Part shown: positions 1-9,532 of the stretch, in pieces
Numbering within the stretch: position 1 is the first letter of the stretch
Layout of the letters: every line of letters starts with the position of its first letter
Assembly (NCBI GenBank): GCA_937920255.1
Contig: CALDSL010000306.1
Location: 1 to 11,706, forward strand
Length of the DNA: 11,706 nucleotides
Reading direction: 5' to 3'
Origin: an uncultured Anaerolineaceae bacterium
GTDB lineage: Bacteria; Chloroflexota; Anaerolineae; Anaerolineales; Anaerolineaceae
Made by a program: the position numbers and the translations under genes
The notes under the pieces: model-generated
Database searches by the model: none
Told to the model about the DNA's origin: nothing
Seen by the model: only the letters and a program-made list of their open reading frames with translations

Positions 1-1
1 A

Positions 2-79
2 ATCAGCATCGCAGTTGTTCGCGCTGCCGCCGTCAGCGGTGGTGTTGAGCCTTGTCGGAGTGCGCCTGTTTCCGGATAA
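2..79 (+). CDS. Possible C-terminal tail of an upstream gene (partial)
   Basis: An open frame enters from the left edge and stops at TAA 77-79, giving about 25 residues (ISIAVVRAAAVSGGVEP...). The only support is position: a strong intrinsic terminator starts 28 nt after this stop, so some + strand gene should end here. Another frame stops earlier, at 46-48. The third frame stays open through the terminator, which makes it less likely to be coding. The fragment is too short to assign to a family, and the frame choice is uncertain. Confidence 0.25.
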   Translation: MSIAVVRAAAVSGGVEPCRSAPVSG

Positions 80-106
80 CCAACGAACCGGATTTGTGGA
101 CCAGCG

Positions 107-143
107 GCCACGGGAGCACTCCAAGCCCCGTGGCTGTTTTTTT
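107..143 (+). terminator. Rho-independent terminator
   Basis: A perfect 8-bp GC-rich stem, GCCACGGG (107-114) with CCCGTGGC (127-134), closes a 12-nt loop. It is followed by TG and seven consecutive T (137-143). The T tract lies only on the + strand side, so it ends transcription arriving from the left. It separates whatever lies upstream from the operon beginning near 277. Confidence 0.85.
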
Positions 144-185
144 ATTAACCATTCCAGCCAATTGAAGCCACGGAGCGACGAAAGA

Positions 186-284
186 ATGTGTTTCATCCTT
201 TATTTCGACGATACGGACGGTTACCTTGGATACAATGATGATGGGATTTACGGCGACTTCGTTGAGGAGGCCAGGCATGTATGA
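186..284 (+). CDS. Possible 32-residue leader ORF overlapping the next gene
   Basis: ATG at 186 opens a 32-codon frame (MCFILYFDDTDGYLGYNDDG...) ending at TGA 282-284. A GGAG lies at 172-175, about 10 nt upstream. The peptide is very acidic and rich in Asp, Gly and Tyr. Its end overlaps the ATG at 277 of the next gene by 8 nt, an arrangement that would allow translational coupling. It resembles no family I recognise. It could equally be untranslated leader, since the region between the terminator and 277 must also hold the operon promoter, for which I see no good -35/-10 pair. Confidence 0.22.
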   Translation: MCFILYFDDTDGYLGYNDDGIYGDFVEEARHV

Positions 285-723
285 AACGTTGATGAAGCTG
301 GGCAGCTATCGGGTCGACTACCTGAATGTCCGCTCCAGAGGTACAACGGGGGCCTTCGCGTTCACCGTGTGCGGTGAGCCGCTCAACGATGCCGGCTACA
401 ATGCGTCGGTGAAGCGCATTTTATACACCGGGTTGAGCCTGATCCAGCAAACGCTGGGGCCAGACAATCTGGTGGCGGTGTACCTGGATGTCGACGCGCT
501 CGACAACCCGCACCGGCCGGCATATTCGCAAATGAAGAAAGATCTGCGCGCGGGGATGTTCCGTCGCGTGTTTGATCTGCGCGCTTCTGACCTGATGAAC
601 ATTCCTGCGCTGGCGCGCGAGATTGACCGGTTATACCGCGAAGTGGGTGGTTTTGATCTGCTGACCTTTGAAGGCGGCGCGTTCAAACCGGTTCTGCTGC
701 GCGGAAGTTCCGCGCTGGCGTAA
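277..723 (+). CDS. Degenerate serine-recombinase (resolvase) catalytic-domain-like protein
   Basis: This is a 148-residue protein. The start at 277 is chosen because GAGGAGG (264-270) lies 6 nt upstream; an in-frame ATG at 226 has no such site. Residues about 25-133 follow the order of a resolvase N-terminal domain: a beta strand GAFAFTVCGEP (25-35) where active resolvases have YxRVSTDEQ, then LVAVYLDVD (65-73), then RPAYSQMKKDLRAG (80-93), which closely matches the family RPxFxxMLxDxxxG segment, then VFDLRASDLMN and a long helix. In this hand alignment Cys32 sits at the nucleophilic serine, and the paired catalytic arginines of the DRLxR motif are replaced (SDLMN). There is no C-terminal DNA-binding domain. 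I infer a resolvase fold without recombinase activity, with a role I cannot name. It heads a five-gene operon, with 26 nt to the next gene. Confidence 0.6.
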   Translation: MYETLMKLGSYRVDYLNVRSRGTTGAFAFTVCGEPLNDAGYNASVKRILYTGLSLIQQTLGPDNLVAVYLDVDALDNPHRPAYSQMKKDLRAGMFRRVFDLRASDLMNIPALAREIDRLYREVGGFDLLTFEGGAFKPVLLRGSSALA

Positions 724-749
724 GCTGGCCGCGGAGGAGGTAGGTCAAA

Positions 750-1769
750 ATGGAAACTGGGCTTATTGCTCTGGTGAACGATGCGCCGCAAATCCCCGGC
801 CTCTCTTTTCGCCGCTTTCAGGATGCAACTGATTTCACCAGTATCGCAAATTTGCGGGCTGTGACCAACGCCCACGACCAGGTTGAATCAGCAGACGATC
901 CCGAACAGATCCGGTACTTCTTTGAGCACCAGGAAGGACTGGATGTACACAACGACCTGATCCTGGCGCTGGTGGATGGCCAACTGGTAGCATATACGCG
1001 CATGTTCGAATATACCGAAAAAGCCAGCCGCGACCGGGTGTATTCGTTATATGGGCTGACCCACCCGGCGTGGCGCGGGCAGGGCCTTGGCGCTGCGCTG
1101 GTGCGGGCGCTGGAACACCGCGCGCGCGGCCTGGCGCAGGCCAATCCGCCGGAAACGAGCGCGCTGGTCGAAAGTTTTATCGTGACCAAGCGCCCGGGCG
1201 CCGTGGCGCTGTTTGAGCAGCTTGGCTACCAGCAGGCGCGCAACTTTGTGATGATGAAACGGCCGGATCTGGAAAACATCCCCGACCTGCCACTACCCGA
1301 AGGGGTCGAAACCCGTCCGGTGCTGCCCGAACACTATCGTCTCATCTGGGATGCATCCTGTGAAGCGTTCTCGGAACACTGGGGCTATTTTGATGTGGGC
1401 GAGGATGCCTATCAGGCATACTTGAAGGCTCCGGAATTCCAACCACATCTGTGGCAGGTGGCCTGGTACGGCGACCAGGTGATCGGGATGGTGCGCAGCT
1501 TTATCAACGAGAAGGAAAATGCGCGATACGGGTTCCGGCGCGGCTGGACCGAAGATATCTGCGTGCTCAAATCCTGGCGGGGCAAGGGCATTGCCAGCGC
1601 GTTGATCGCTCGCAGCCTGCAAACGCTGAAAAAATGGGGTATGGAGCATGCCACGCTGGGCGTAGATGTCGATAACCCCACCAGGGCGCTGCGGCTGTAT
1701 CAAAGTTTGGGTTACCAGATCTACCAGCAAGAGGCATGCTACCGAAAGACGCTATACACGCGAGAATAA
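750..1769 (+). CDS. Tandem-domain GNAT family N-acetyltransferase
   Basis: This 339-residue cytoplasmic protein has two GCN5-related acetyltransferase domains, which transfer an acetyl group from acetyl-CoA to an amine. Domain 1 (about 18-170) has the acetyl-CoA pyrophosphate-binding motif RGQGLG (109-114) and the terminal signature AVALFEQLGY (151-160). Domain 2 (about 186-336) has RGKGIA (277-282) and ALRLYQSLGY (313-322). Both cofactor loops look intact, which is notable because many double-GNAT proteins keep only one functional site. The layout resembles mycothiol synthase MshD and the double-GNAT aminoglycoside or peptide acetyltransferases, but nothing identifies the substrate. A strong Shine-Dalgarno GGAGGAGG (733-740) precedes ATG 750. 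It lies 26 nt after the recombinase-like gene and 21 nt before the HAD gene, so it is probably co-transcribed with both. Confidence 0.9.
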   Translation: METGLIALVNDAPQIPGLSFRRFQDATDFTSIANLRAVTNAHDQVESADDPEQIRYFFEHQEGLDVHNDLILALVDGQLVAYTRMFEYTEKASRDRVYSLYGLTHPAWRGQGLGAALVRALEHRARGLAQANPPETSALVESFIVTKRPGAVALFEQLGYQQARNFVMMKRPDLENIPDLPLPEGVETRPVLPEHYRLIWDASCEAFSEHWGYFDVGEDAYQAYLKAPEFQPHLWQVAWYGDQVIGMVRSFINEKENARYGFRRGWTEDICVLKSWRGKGIASALIARSLQTLKKWGMEHATLGVDVDNPTRALRLYQSLGYQIYQQEACYRKTLYTRE

Positions 1770-1790
1770 TCATCGCAAACAGGAGAGGGA

Positions 1791-2390
1791 ATGATCAAAG
1801 CCGTGATATTTGACATGGGTGGGGTGCTGGTGCGCACAGAAGACCGCGTGCCACGCACCGCGTTAGGCGCGCGTTATGGTTTAAGCTACGAGCAAATGGA
1901 TGCGCTGGTGTTTAACAGTGAAAGCGCCATGCAAGCCATGGTAGGAGCGATTCCAGAAGAAGAGCACTGGCGCAGCGTCACCGGGCGGTTGAAGGTGCCC
2001 CAGGAAGCCATTGAAGAATTTCGCACGGCGTTTTGGGCCGGCGACCGGGCGGATCAGGAACTTACGGCGCTGATCGACTCGCTGCGACCGCGCTATCGGT
2101 CAGCGCTGTTGAGCAACGCCTGGTCGAATGCGCGCCGTGATATTGGCGAGGCTTATAATATTTTGCGTGTATTCGATATCATCATCTTCTCGGCCGAACT
2201 GGGACTGGCCAAACCTGACCCGCGCATTTACCAGCACGCGCTGGACCTCCTGAAAATACAGCCGGAAGAAGCGGTTTTTGTCGATGACATGCCTGTCAAT
2301 GTGGAGGCAGCTCAGGCGGTGGGCATTCACGGTATCCGGTTTCTTAACACCCAACAAACAAAAAACGAGTTGCTGGCTCTGATCCAGTAA
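1791..2390 (+). CDS. HAD-superfamily (subfamily IA) hydrolase
   Basis: This 199-residue soluble protein is probably a small-molecule phosphatase. Motif I is IFDMGGVLV with nucleophile Asp8. The usual acid/base Asp two residues later is Gly10, as in the FDxGxV group that includes E. coli YihX. Motif II is ALLSNAW with Ser108, motif III is GLAKPDPRIY with Lys141, and motif IV is VFVDD with Asp165 and Asp166 for magnesium. An alpha-helical cap (about residues 16-90) lies between motifs I and II, which defines subfamily IA. AGGAGAGGG directly before ATG 1791 supports the start. Its neighbours are the acetyltransferase (21 nt upstream) and an MFS transporter (19 nt downstream). The substrate cannot be told from sequence; a sugar phosphate or a dehalogenase substrate are both possible for the family. 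Confidence 0.9.
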   Translation: MIKAVIFDMGGVLVRTEDRVPRTALGARYGLSYEQMDALVFNSESAMQAMVGAIPEEEHWRSVTGRLKVPQEAIEEFRTAFWAGDRADQELTALIDSLRPRYRSALLSNAWSNARRDIGEAYNILRVFDIIIFSAELGLAKPDPRIYQHALDLLKIQPEEAVFVDDMPVNVEAAQAVGIHGIRFLNTQQTKNELLALIQ

Positions 2391-2409
2391 TCCGTATCGG
2401 AGCTTTGCA

Positions 2410-3681
2410 GTGGATATCAAAAATACGCTTCATGATCTCCTGCCGTGGCGCAGCTTTAGCCGCTCCGCGCGATTGTTCTTAATGGCGATTATCGTCGACG
2501 GGGTTATTTACAGCGCCTGGTCGTTGTTTTTCAATTTCTATATTCTGGCACAAGGTTTTGATAAAGAGTTTCTGGGTATCGTCAATGCGTTGCCGAGCGT
2601 GAGCGCGCTGCTGTTCAGTATTCCGTTGGGCATGCTTTCCGACCGCATTGGCAGGCGCAAGGCAATGCTCCTGGGAGTGCTGGTCAATACGATCGCCATG
2701 GGATTGCAGGTTACCTTCACAGATCCCTCGTTGATCATGGCGATGGTCTTCATGGGTGGGGTGGGGCAGAACCTGTATTACATCAGCCAGTCGCCGTTTA
2801 TCATGTCTGCGTCTGACAACAAGACCCGAACGATTTTATTCAGCTTGACCTTCGGGCTGGTGACGCTCTCCGGCGCGGTGGGCAGTCTGTTCGCGGGCTA
2901 TCTGCCGGCGTTCTTTGGCGACATACTGCGGGTGCAGGCCGACAGCGCCACCGCGTACCAGGCAGTGCTGTTGTGCGCGGTAGCCCTGGGCTCGGTTTCC
3001 ATGTTGTTTATTTACCTGATCCGCGAACCGGCCGGCAGCCATGCAGCGGTTCAAGGAGGGCGCAAGCCGGTCAGCGCGGTGCTGCGTAAGCCGATCCTGC
3101 TCAAGCTGATGCTGCCGCAACTTCTCACCGGCTTTGGCGCGGCGATTCTCATACCGTACATGAACGTGTTTTTCTCCGAGCGCTTCCAGTTTGCCGATCA
3201 AACCCTGGGAACGTTGTTCAGCCTCTCCGCGTTGTTGACCGGTATTGGCACAGTCATTGGGCCGAAGCTGGCGCTGATGTTAAAAAGTAAGATCGGCACT
3301 GTCGTGCTGACACAGAGTGTCAGTCTGGTGTTTCTGGTGTTGATGGGCTTTACCGGGATGCCCTGGCTTGCCGCGGTCAGTTACCTGGTGCGCGGTACGG
3401 CCATGAACATGGGACATCCCCTGTTGAATACCTTCAGCATGGAACAATTCGATGCCAGTGAGCAGGGTACCGCCAACAGCGTTTTCAACCTGGCGTGGAC
3501 CTCGGGCTGGGCGGTTGGGCCGTACATTTCGGGCATCGTTCAACAGCGTTATGGTTTTCAGCCCTTGTTCATCACAACGACGATTTTGTATGCGTTGGCA
3601 ATCGCTCTGACCTGGCAGTTCTTCTATAAAATGGAAAAGCGGATCACGCCAGAAGTGGCTGTGCCCGTGGTGGGAGAATAA
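2410..3681 (+). CDS. Major facilitator superfamily transporter, 12 TM
   Basis: This is a 423-residue inner-membrane secondary transporter. The start is GTG 2410, with CGGAG at 2398-2402 seven nt upstream. Twelve hydrophobic segments can be followed, at roughly 22-46, 56-77, 86-104, 107-129, 142-168, 184-205, 234-256, 265-287, 295-315, 318-336, 357-378 and 385-407. The MFS signature motif A, GMLSDRIGRRKAMLLG, lies in the TM2-TM3 loop (about 74-89). A hydrophilic central loop (205-230) divides the two six-helix bundles. It resembles drug and small-molecule exporters of the family, but the substrate and direction are not readable. Its stop overlaps the start of the next gene by one base (TAATG at 3679-3683), a classical translational-coupling arrangement. 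Confidence 0.92.
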   Translation: MDIKNTLHDLLPWRSFSRSARLFLMAIIVDGVIYSAWSLFFNFYILAQGFDKEFLGIVNALPSVSALLFSIPLGMLSDRIGRRKAMLLGVLVNTIAMGLQVTFTDPSLIMAMVFMGGVGQNLYYISQSPFIMSASDNKTRTILFSLTFGLVTLSGAVGSLFAGYLPAFFGDILRVQADSATAYQAVLLCAVALGSVSMLFIYLIREPAGSHAAVQGGRKPVSAVLRKPILLKLMLPQLLTGFGAAILIPYMNVFFSERFQFADQTLGTLFSLSALLTGIGTVIGPKLALMLKSKIGTVVLTQSVSLVFLVLMGFTGMPWLAAVSYLVRGTAMNMGHPLLNTFSMEQFDASEQGTANSVFNLAWTSGWAVGPYISGIVQQRYGFQPLFITTTILYALAIALTWQFFYKMEKRITPEVAVPVVGE

Positions 3682-4274
3682 TGCCAGACGATGCGAGCGG
3701 CGACGTCCTCACCGTTGGGGTGGTCTCGGATACGCATATTCCCGACCGGACGCGCTGGCTGCACCCGGAGTTAATCCCTGCGCTGCAGCGGGCGCGAGTG
3801 CGCGCCATTCTGCACGGAGGCGATATCAGCGTGCCGCGCGTTCTGCACGCGCTGCAGGAAGTCGCCCCGGTAACGGCGGTGCGCGGCAACCGTGATTGGG
3901 CCTTCGCGGGCCAGCTCCCCTGGGAGCAGCGCCTGGAATTTGGCGGGGTGCCGGTGGCGCTGGTGCACGGTCATGGCACATGGTCGCGTTACCTGTGGGA
4001 TAAGCTGCAATTTATGACCAACGGCTACGACCTGCGCCGCTATCAACGCACCTGGCGCGGCCTGACCGACGCCCGGGTGATCATATTCGGTCACACGCAT
4101 CGCCCCGAGAACCACTGGCAGGACGGCCGGCTGTGGTTTAACCCCGGTTCGGCCTGCAGCCGCTGGCATCCCAGCTTCGGGCTACTGCATTTTTCTGCCG
4201 GTCAGGTCTCGGGGAAGATTGTTCACCTGGATTATGCCCAGTGGGAGGCCGCCGAGCCGACCAAATCGGACTGA
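3681..4274 (+). CDS. YfcE/MJ0936-type metallophosphoesterase
   Basis: This is a 197-residue cytoplasmic phosphodiesterase of the calcineurin-like superfamily. The complete two-metal site is present in order: SDTH (Asp17, His19), GGD (Asp48), GNRD (Asn70), HGHG (His96, His98) and GHTH (His138, His140), followed by NPGS (154-157), typical of the YfcE group. Length matches that family (about 165-200 residues). Characterised members hydrolyse phosphodiester test substrates; the natural substrate here is unknown. ATG 3681 overlaps the MFS stop codon by one base and is preceded by GGGAG (3672-3676). It is the last gene of the accessory operon. No U-rich terminator is visible between it and the rpoB promoter 16 nt downstream, so read-through into rpoB is possible. 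Confidence 0.93.
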   Translation: MPDDASGDVLTVGVVSDTHIPDRTRWLHPELIPALQRARVRAILHGGDISVPRVLHALQEVAPVTAVRGNRDWAFAGQLPWEQRLEFGGVPVALVHGHGTWSRYLWDKLQFMTNGYDLRRYQRTWRGLTDARVIIFGHTHRPENHWQDGRLWFNPGSACSRWHPSFGLLHFSAGQVSGKIVHLDYAQWEAAEPTKSD

Positions 4275-4289
4275 ATCTCCACCAATTTC

Positions 4290-4318
4290 TTGCTATTTCG
4301 AAAACAACTTGTTATAAT
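4290..4318 (+). promoter_or_regulatory. Sigma-70-type promoter for rpoB, extended -10
   Basis: A -35 element TTGCTA (4290-4295, 4/6 consensus) lies 17 nt before a perfect -10 TATAAT (4313-4318). A TG at 4310-4311 forms the extended -10 TGTTATAAT. Transcription should start near 4325, giving a leader of about 125 nt before rpoB. A weaker TACAAT at 4330-4335 has no well-spaced -35. Confidence 0.8.
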
Positions 4319-4374
4319 AACCGTTTGCATACAATGCCGGATTTCGGCTTTATAACGATTAAACACAACATTAA

Positions 4375-4415
4375 GAGGGTTACCCCCTCATATTTTTGAG
4401 AGCATGTACTCTCAA
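4375..4415 (+). promoter_or_regulatory. Tandem hairpins in the rpoB leader
   Basis: Hairpin 1 is GAGGG (4375-4379) with CCCTC (4385-4389) around the loop TTACC. It is followed by ATA and five T (4393-4397), which resembles a small attenuator. Hairpin 2 is a perfect 7-bp stem, TTGAGAG (4396-4402) with CTCTCAA (4409-4415), loop CATGTA. Its first two bases are the last two T of the tract, so forming hairpin 2 would take part of hairpin 1's U tract. The structures are seen directly; a regulatory role is inference. The rpoB AGGAG (4439-4443) lies 24 nt downstream. Confidence 0.45.
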
Positions 4416-4449
4416 TGCCTGTTCATCAACTGTACGTCAGGAGAAACCT

Positions 4450-8361
<3,912 letters not shown>

Positions 8362-8370
<9 letters not shown>

Positions 8371-8385
8371 TCTGGAAAAACCGAA
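8362..8385 (+). other. Hairpin enclosing the rpoB stop region
   Basis: A perfect 7-bp stem, TTCGGTT (8362-8368) with AACCGAA (8379-8385), has a 10-nt loop. The rpoB stop TAG (8368-8370) lies at the inner end of the 5' arm. No T tract follows, so it is not a standard intrinsic terminator. It could protect the 3' end of the rpoB mRNA or slow polymerase. The next promoter starts 6 nt after it. Confidence 0.4.
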
Positions 8386-8390
8386 TAACG

Positions 8391-8419
8391 TTGACGCGAT
8401 ATGGTGCCCGTGATATAAT
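8391..8419 (+). promoter_or_regulatory. Strong sigma-70-type promoter of the str operon
   Basis: TTGACG (8391-8396, 5/6 consensus) lies 17 nt before a perfect TATAAT (8414-8419). A TG at 8411-8412 gives the extended -10 TGATATAAT. Predicted start is near 8426, leaving about 156 nt of leader before rpsL. This is the best promoter in the window. It indicates that rpsL-rpsG-fusA-tuf is transcribed independently of rpoB, even though no terminator separates them. Confidence 0.88.
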
Positions 8420-8432
8420 CACACGCCGTTAT

Positions 8433-8555
8433 CAAGGCAAAAAGCACCTTACCCATTGCAAGGTGAGGCCATCAGCAAGCCGATGGCCTCCCTTGTTGGG
8501 AAAAGACAGGTATCGTAACCGTCATTTTTGTTGGAAACCGGCGACACCCATCGCC
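8433..8555 (+). promoter_or_regulatory. Structured 5' leader of rpsL, candidate cis-regulatory RNA
   Basis: Three elements can be drawn. Hairpin A is CACCTT (8445-8450) with AAGGTG (8460-8465), loop of 9. Hairpin B is a perfect 9-bp stem, GAGGCCATC (8465-8473) with GATGGCCTC (8482-8490), loop AGCAAGCC. The outer pairing CAAGG (8433-8437) with CCTTG (8491-8495) would close A and B into a three-way junction. Further down, GGCGA (8540-8544) pairs with TCGCC (8551-8555), 15 nt before the rpsL GGAG (8571-8574). A T6 run (8565-8570) sits between that hairpin and the ribosome binding site. The leader is long for a gene with its own promoter. Autoregulation by S12, S7 or another ribosomal protein is inference; I recognise no known leader family. 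Confidence 0.5.
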
Positions 8556-8581
8556 ACAGGAAACTTTTTTGGAGAAATAGC

Positions 8582-8998
8582 GTGCCTACAATCAATCAGT
8601 TGATCCGCAAAGGCCGACAGGCCAAAAAGCAGAAGAGCAAATCACCTGCTTTGTTGTACACCCTGAACACGATGAAGCAGAACCGCACGCGTCACGCTGA
8701 CGGCTCGCCGCAGAAGCGTGGTGTCTGCACCGTCGTGCGCACCATGACGCCCAAAAAGCCGAATTCCGCGCTGCGCAAGATCGCCCGCGTTCGCCTGAGC
8801 AACGGCATCGAAGTCACCGCGTACATCCCCGGCGAAGGGCACCAGCTTCAGGAGCACTCCGTGGTGCTGGTTCGTGGCGGTCGCGTGAAGGATCTGCCCG
8901 GTGTTCGCTACCATATTGTTCGCGGAACGTTGGACACCACCGGTGTTGCCAAGCGCCGCCAGAGCCGTTCGTTGTACGGCGCCAAGCAGCCGAAATAA
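8582..8998 (+). CDS. rpsL: 30S ribosomal protein S12
   Basis: This is a 138-residue protein of the small-subunit decoding centre. Translation starts at GTG 8582 (PTINQLIRKGRQ...), with GGAGAA (8571-8576) just upstream. The upstream in-frame ATG at 8528 is rejected because it would add 18 residues foreign to S12 in front of the universal PTINQL. The protein is the long form: about 14 extra residues between SPAL (21-24) and GSPQKRGVC (41-49), as in Bacillus-type S12. TPKKPNSALRK (56-66) and RVKDLPGVRYH (101-111) are unaltered. Lys59 and Lys103 correspond to E. coli Lys42 and Lys87, whose changes give streptomycin resistance, so the ribosome should be streptomycin sensitive at this site. Asp104 matches the residue methylthiolated by RimO. 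It is the first gene of the str operon. Confidence 0.99.
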   Translation: MPTINQLIRKGRQAKKQKSKSPALLYTLNTMKQNRTRHADGSPQKRGVCTVVRTMTPKKPNSALRKIARVRLSNGIEVTAYIPGEGHQLQEHSVVLVRGGRVKDLPGVRYHIVRGTLDTTGVAKRRQSRSLYGAKQPK

Positions 8999-9028
8999 GC
9001 AAAACAAGTTTGACACGGAGAATTTTGA

Positions 9029-9499
9029 ATGTCACGACGTAATAAGCCCGAAAAGCGGGAAAATCTCCCCGACGTTCGCTACAATAATCTGTACGTAACC
9101 TCCTTCGTGCACCGCATCATGCGCCGCGGCAAGAAGAGCGTGGCCACCCGCCTGATGTACGATGCGATGGATATTGTTGGCGAAAAGACCGGCCGCAACG
9201 CGGCTGAGGTTTTGGACCAGGCGCTGCGCAATGTCGGCCCGGTGATGGAAGTTCGCCCTCGCCGCGTCGGTGGCGCCACCTACCAGGTCCCCATGGAAGT
9301 CCCCAGTTCGCGCCGCATGACCCTTGCCATGCGCTGGATCATCGACGCCGCTAAATCCCGCACGGGACGTTCGTTTGCCGAAAAACTGTCCAGCGAAATT
9401 TTGGATGCGGCCAATAACCAGGGTACCGCCGTGCGCAAGCGCGAAGAGACCCACAAGATGGCCGAGGCCAACCGCGCTTTCTCTCACTACCGCATGTAG
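9029..9499 (+). CDS. rpsG: 30S ribosomal protein S7
   Basis: This 156-residue protein initiates assembly of the 30S head by binding the 3' domain of 16S rRNA and contacts the E site. The normal family length is matched. Family signatures include the basic N-terminus MSRRNKPEKR, LPDVRYNN, RRGKKSVA, EVRPRRVGGATYQVP (about 75-89), RWIIDAA and the C-terminal KREETHKMAEANRAFSHYR. ATG 9029 has GGAG at 9017-9020. It lies 30 nt after rpsL. In E. coli S7 represses its operon by binding the rpsL-rpsG gap. Here that gap is short and shows no obvious stem, while a strong hairpin is found at the other end of rpsG. Confidence 0.99.
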   Translation: MSRRNKPEKRENLPDVRYNNLYVTSFVHRIMRRGKKSVATRLMYDAMDIVGEKTGRNAAEVLDQALRNVGPVMEVRPRRVGGATYQVPMEVPSSRRMTLAMRWIIDAAKSRTGRSFAEKLSSEILDAANNQGTAVRKREETHKMAEANRAFSHYRM

Positions 9500-9515
9500 T
9501 TCGAGGGTGAGAGAA
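9479..9515 (+). promoter_or_regulatory. Hairpin spanning the rpsG stop codon, upstream of the fusA RBS
   Basis: TTCTCTCAC (9479-9487) pairs perfectly with GTGAGAGAA (9507-9515), 9 bp, and a T-G wobble (9478/9516) can extend it. The loop contains the rpsG stop TAG (9497-9499). The 3' arm ends three nt before AAGGAA (9519-9524), the probable fusA ribosome binding site. A ribosome finishing rpsG would melt the stem, so coupling of fusA translation to rpsG is a reasonable inference. No T tract follows, so it is not a terminator. Confidence 0.5.
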
Positions 9516-9532
9516 GTTAAGGAAGCAGTATT

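Noticed and set aside
162..236. Possible promoter for the accessory operon (TTGAAG at 162-167, TACAAT at 231-236).
   Set aside because: The two elements are not spaced with each other, and neither has a partner at 16-18 nt, so no promoter is called although one probably exists in this region.
15..284. An 89-codon frame from a TTG start at the left edge.
   Set aside because: It runs straight through the stem and T tract of the intrinsic terminator at 107-143. Only the part from ATG 186 was kept, as a weak candidate.
4330..4356. Additional -10-like sequences TACAAT (4330-4335) and TATAAC (4351-4356) before rpoB.
   Set aside because: No -35 element sits at a suitable distance (15 nt or 20-21 nt spacers only), whereas the promoter at 4290-4318 has a 17-nt spacer and an extended -10.
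8627..8710. Extra residues in S12 between SPAL and GSPQKRGVC.
   Set aside because: The same-sized insertion is normal in the long S12 of Bacillus-type bacteria, so it is not novel and does not indicate a frameshift.
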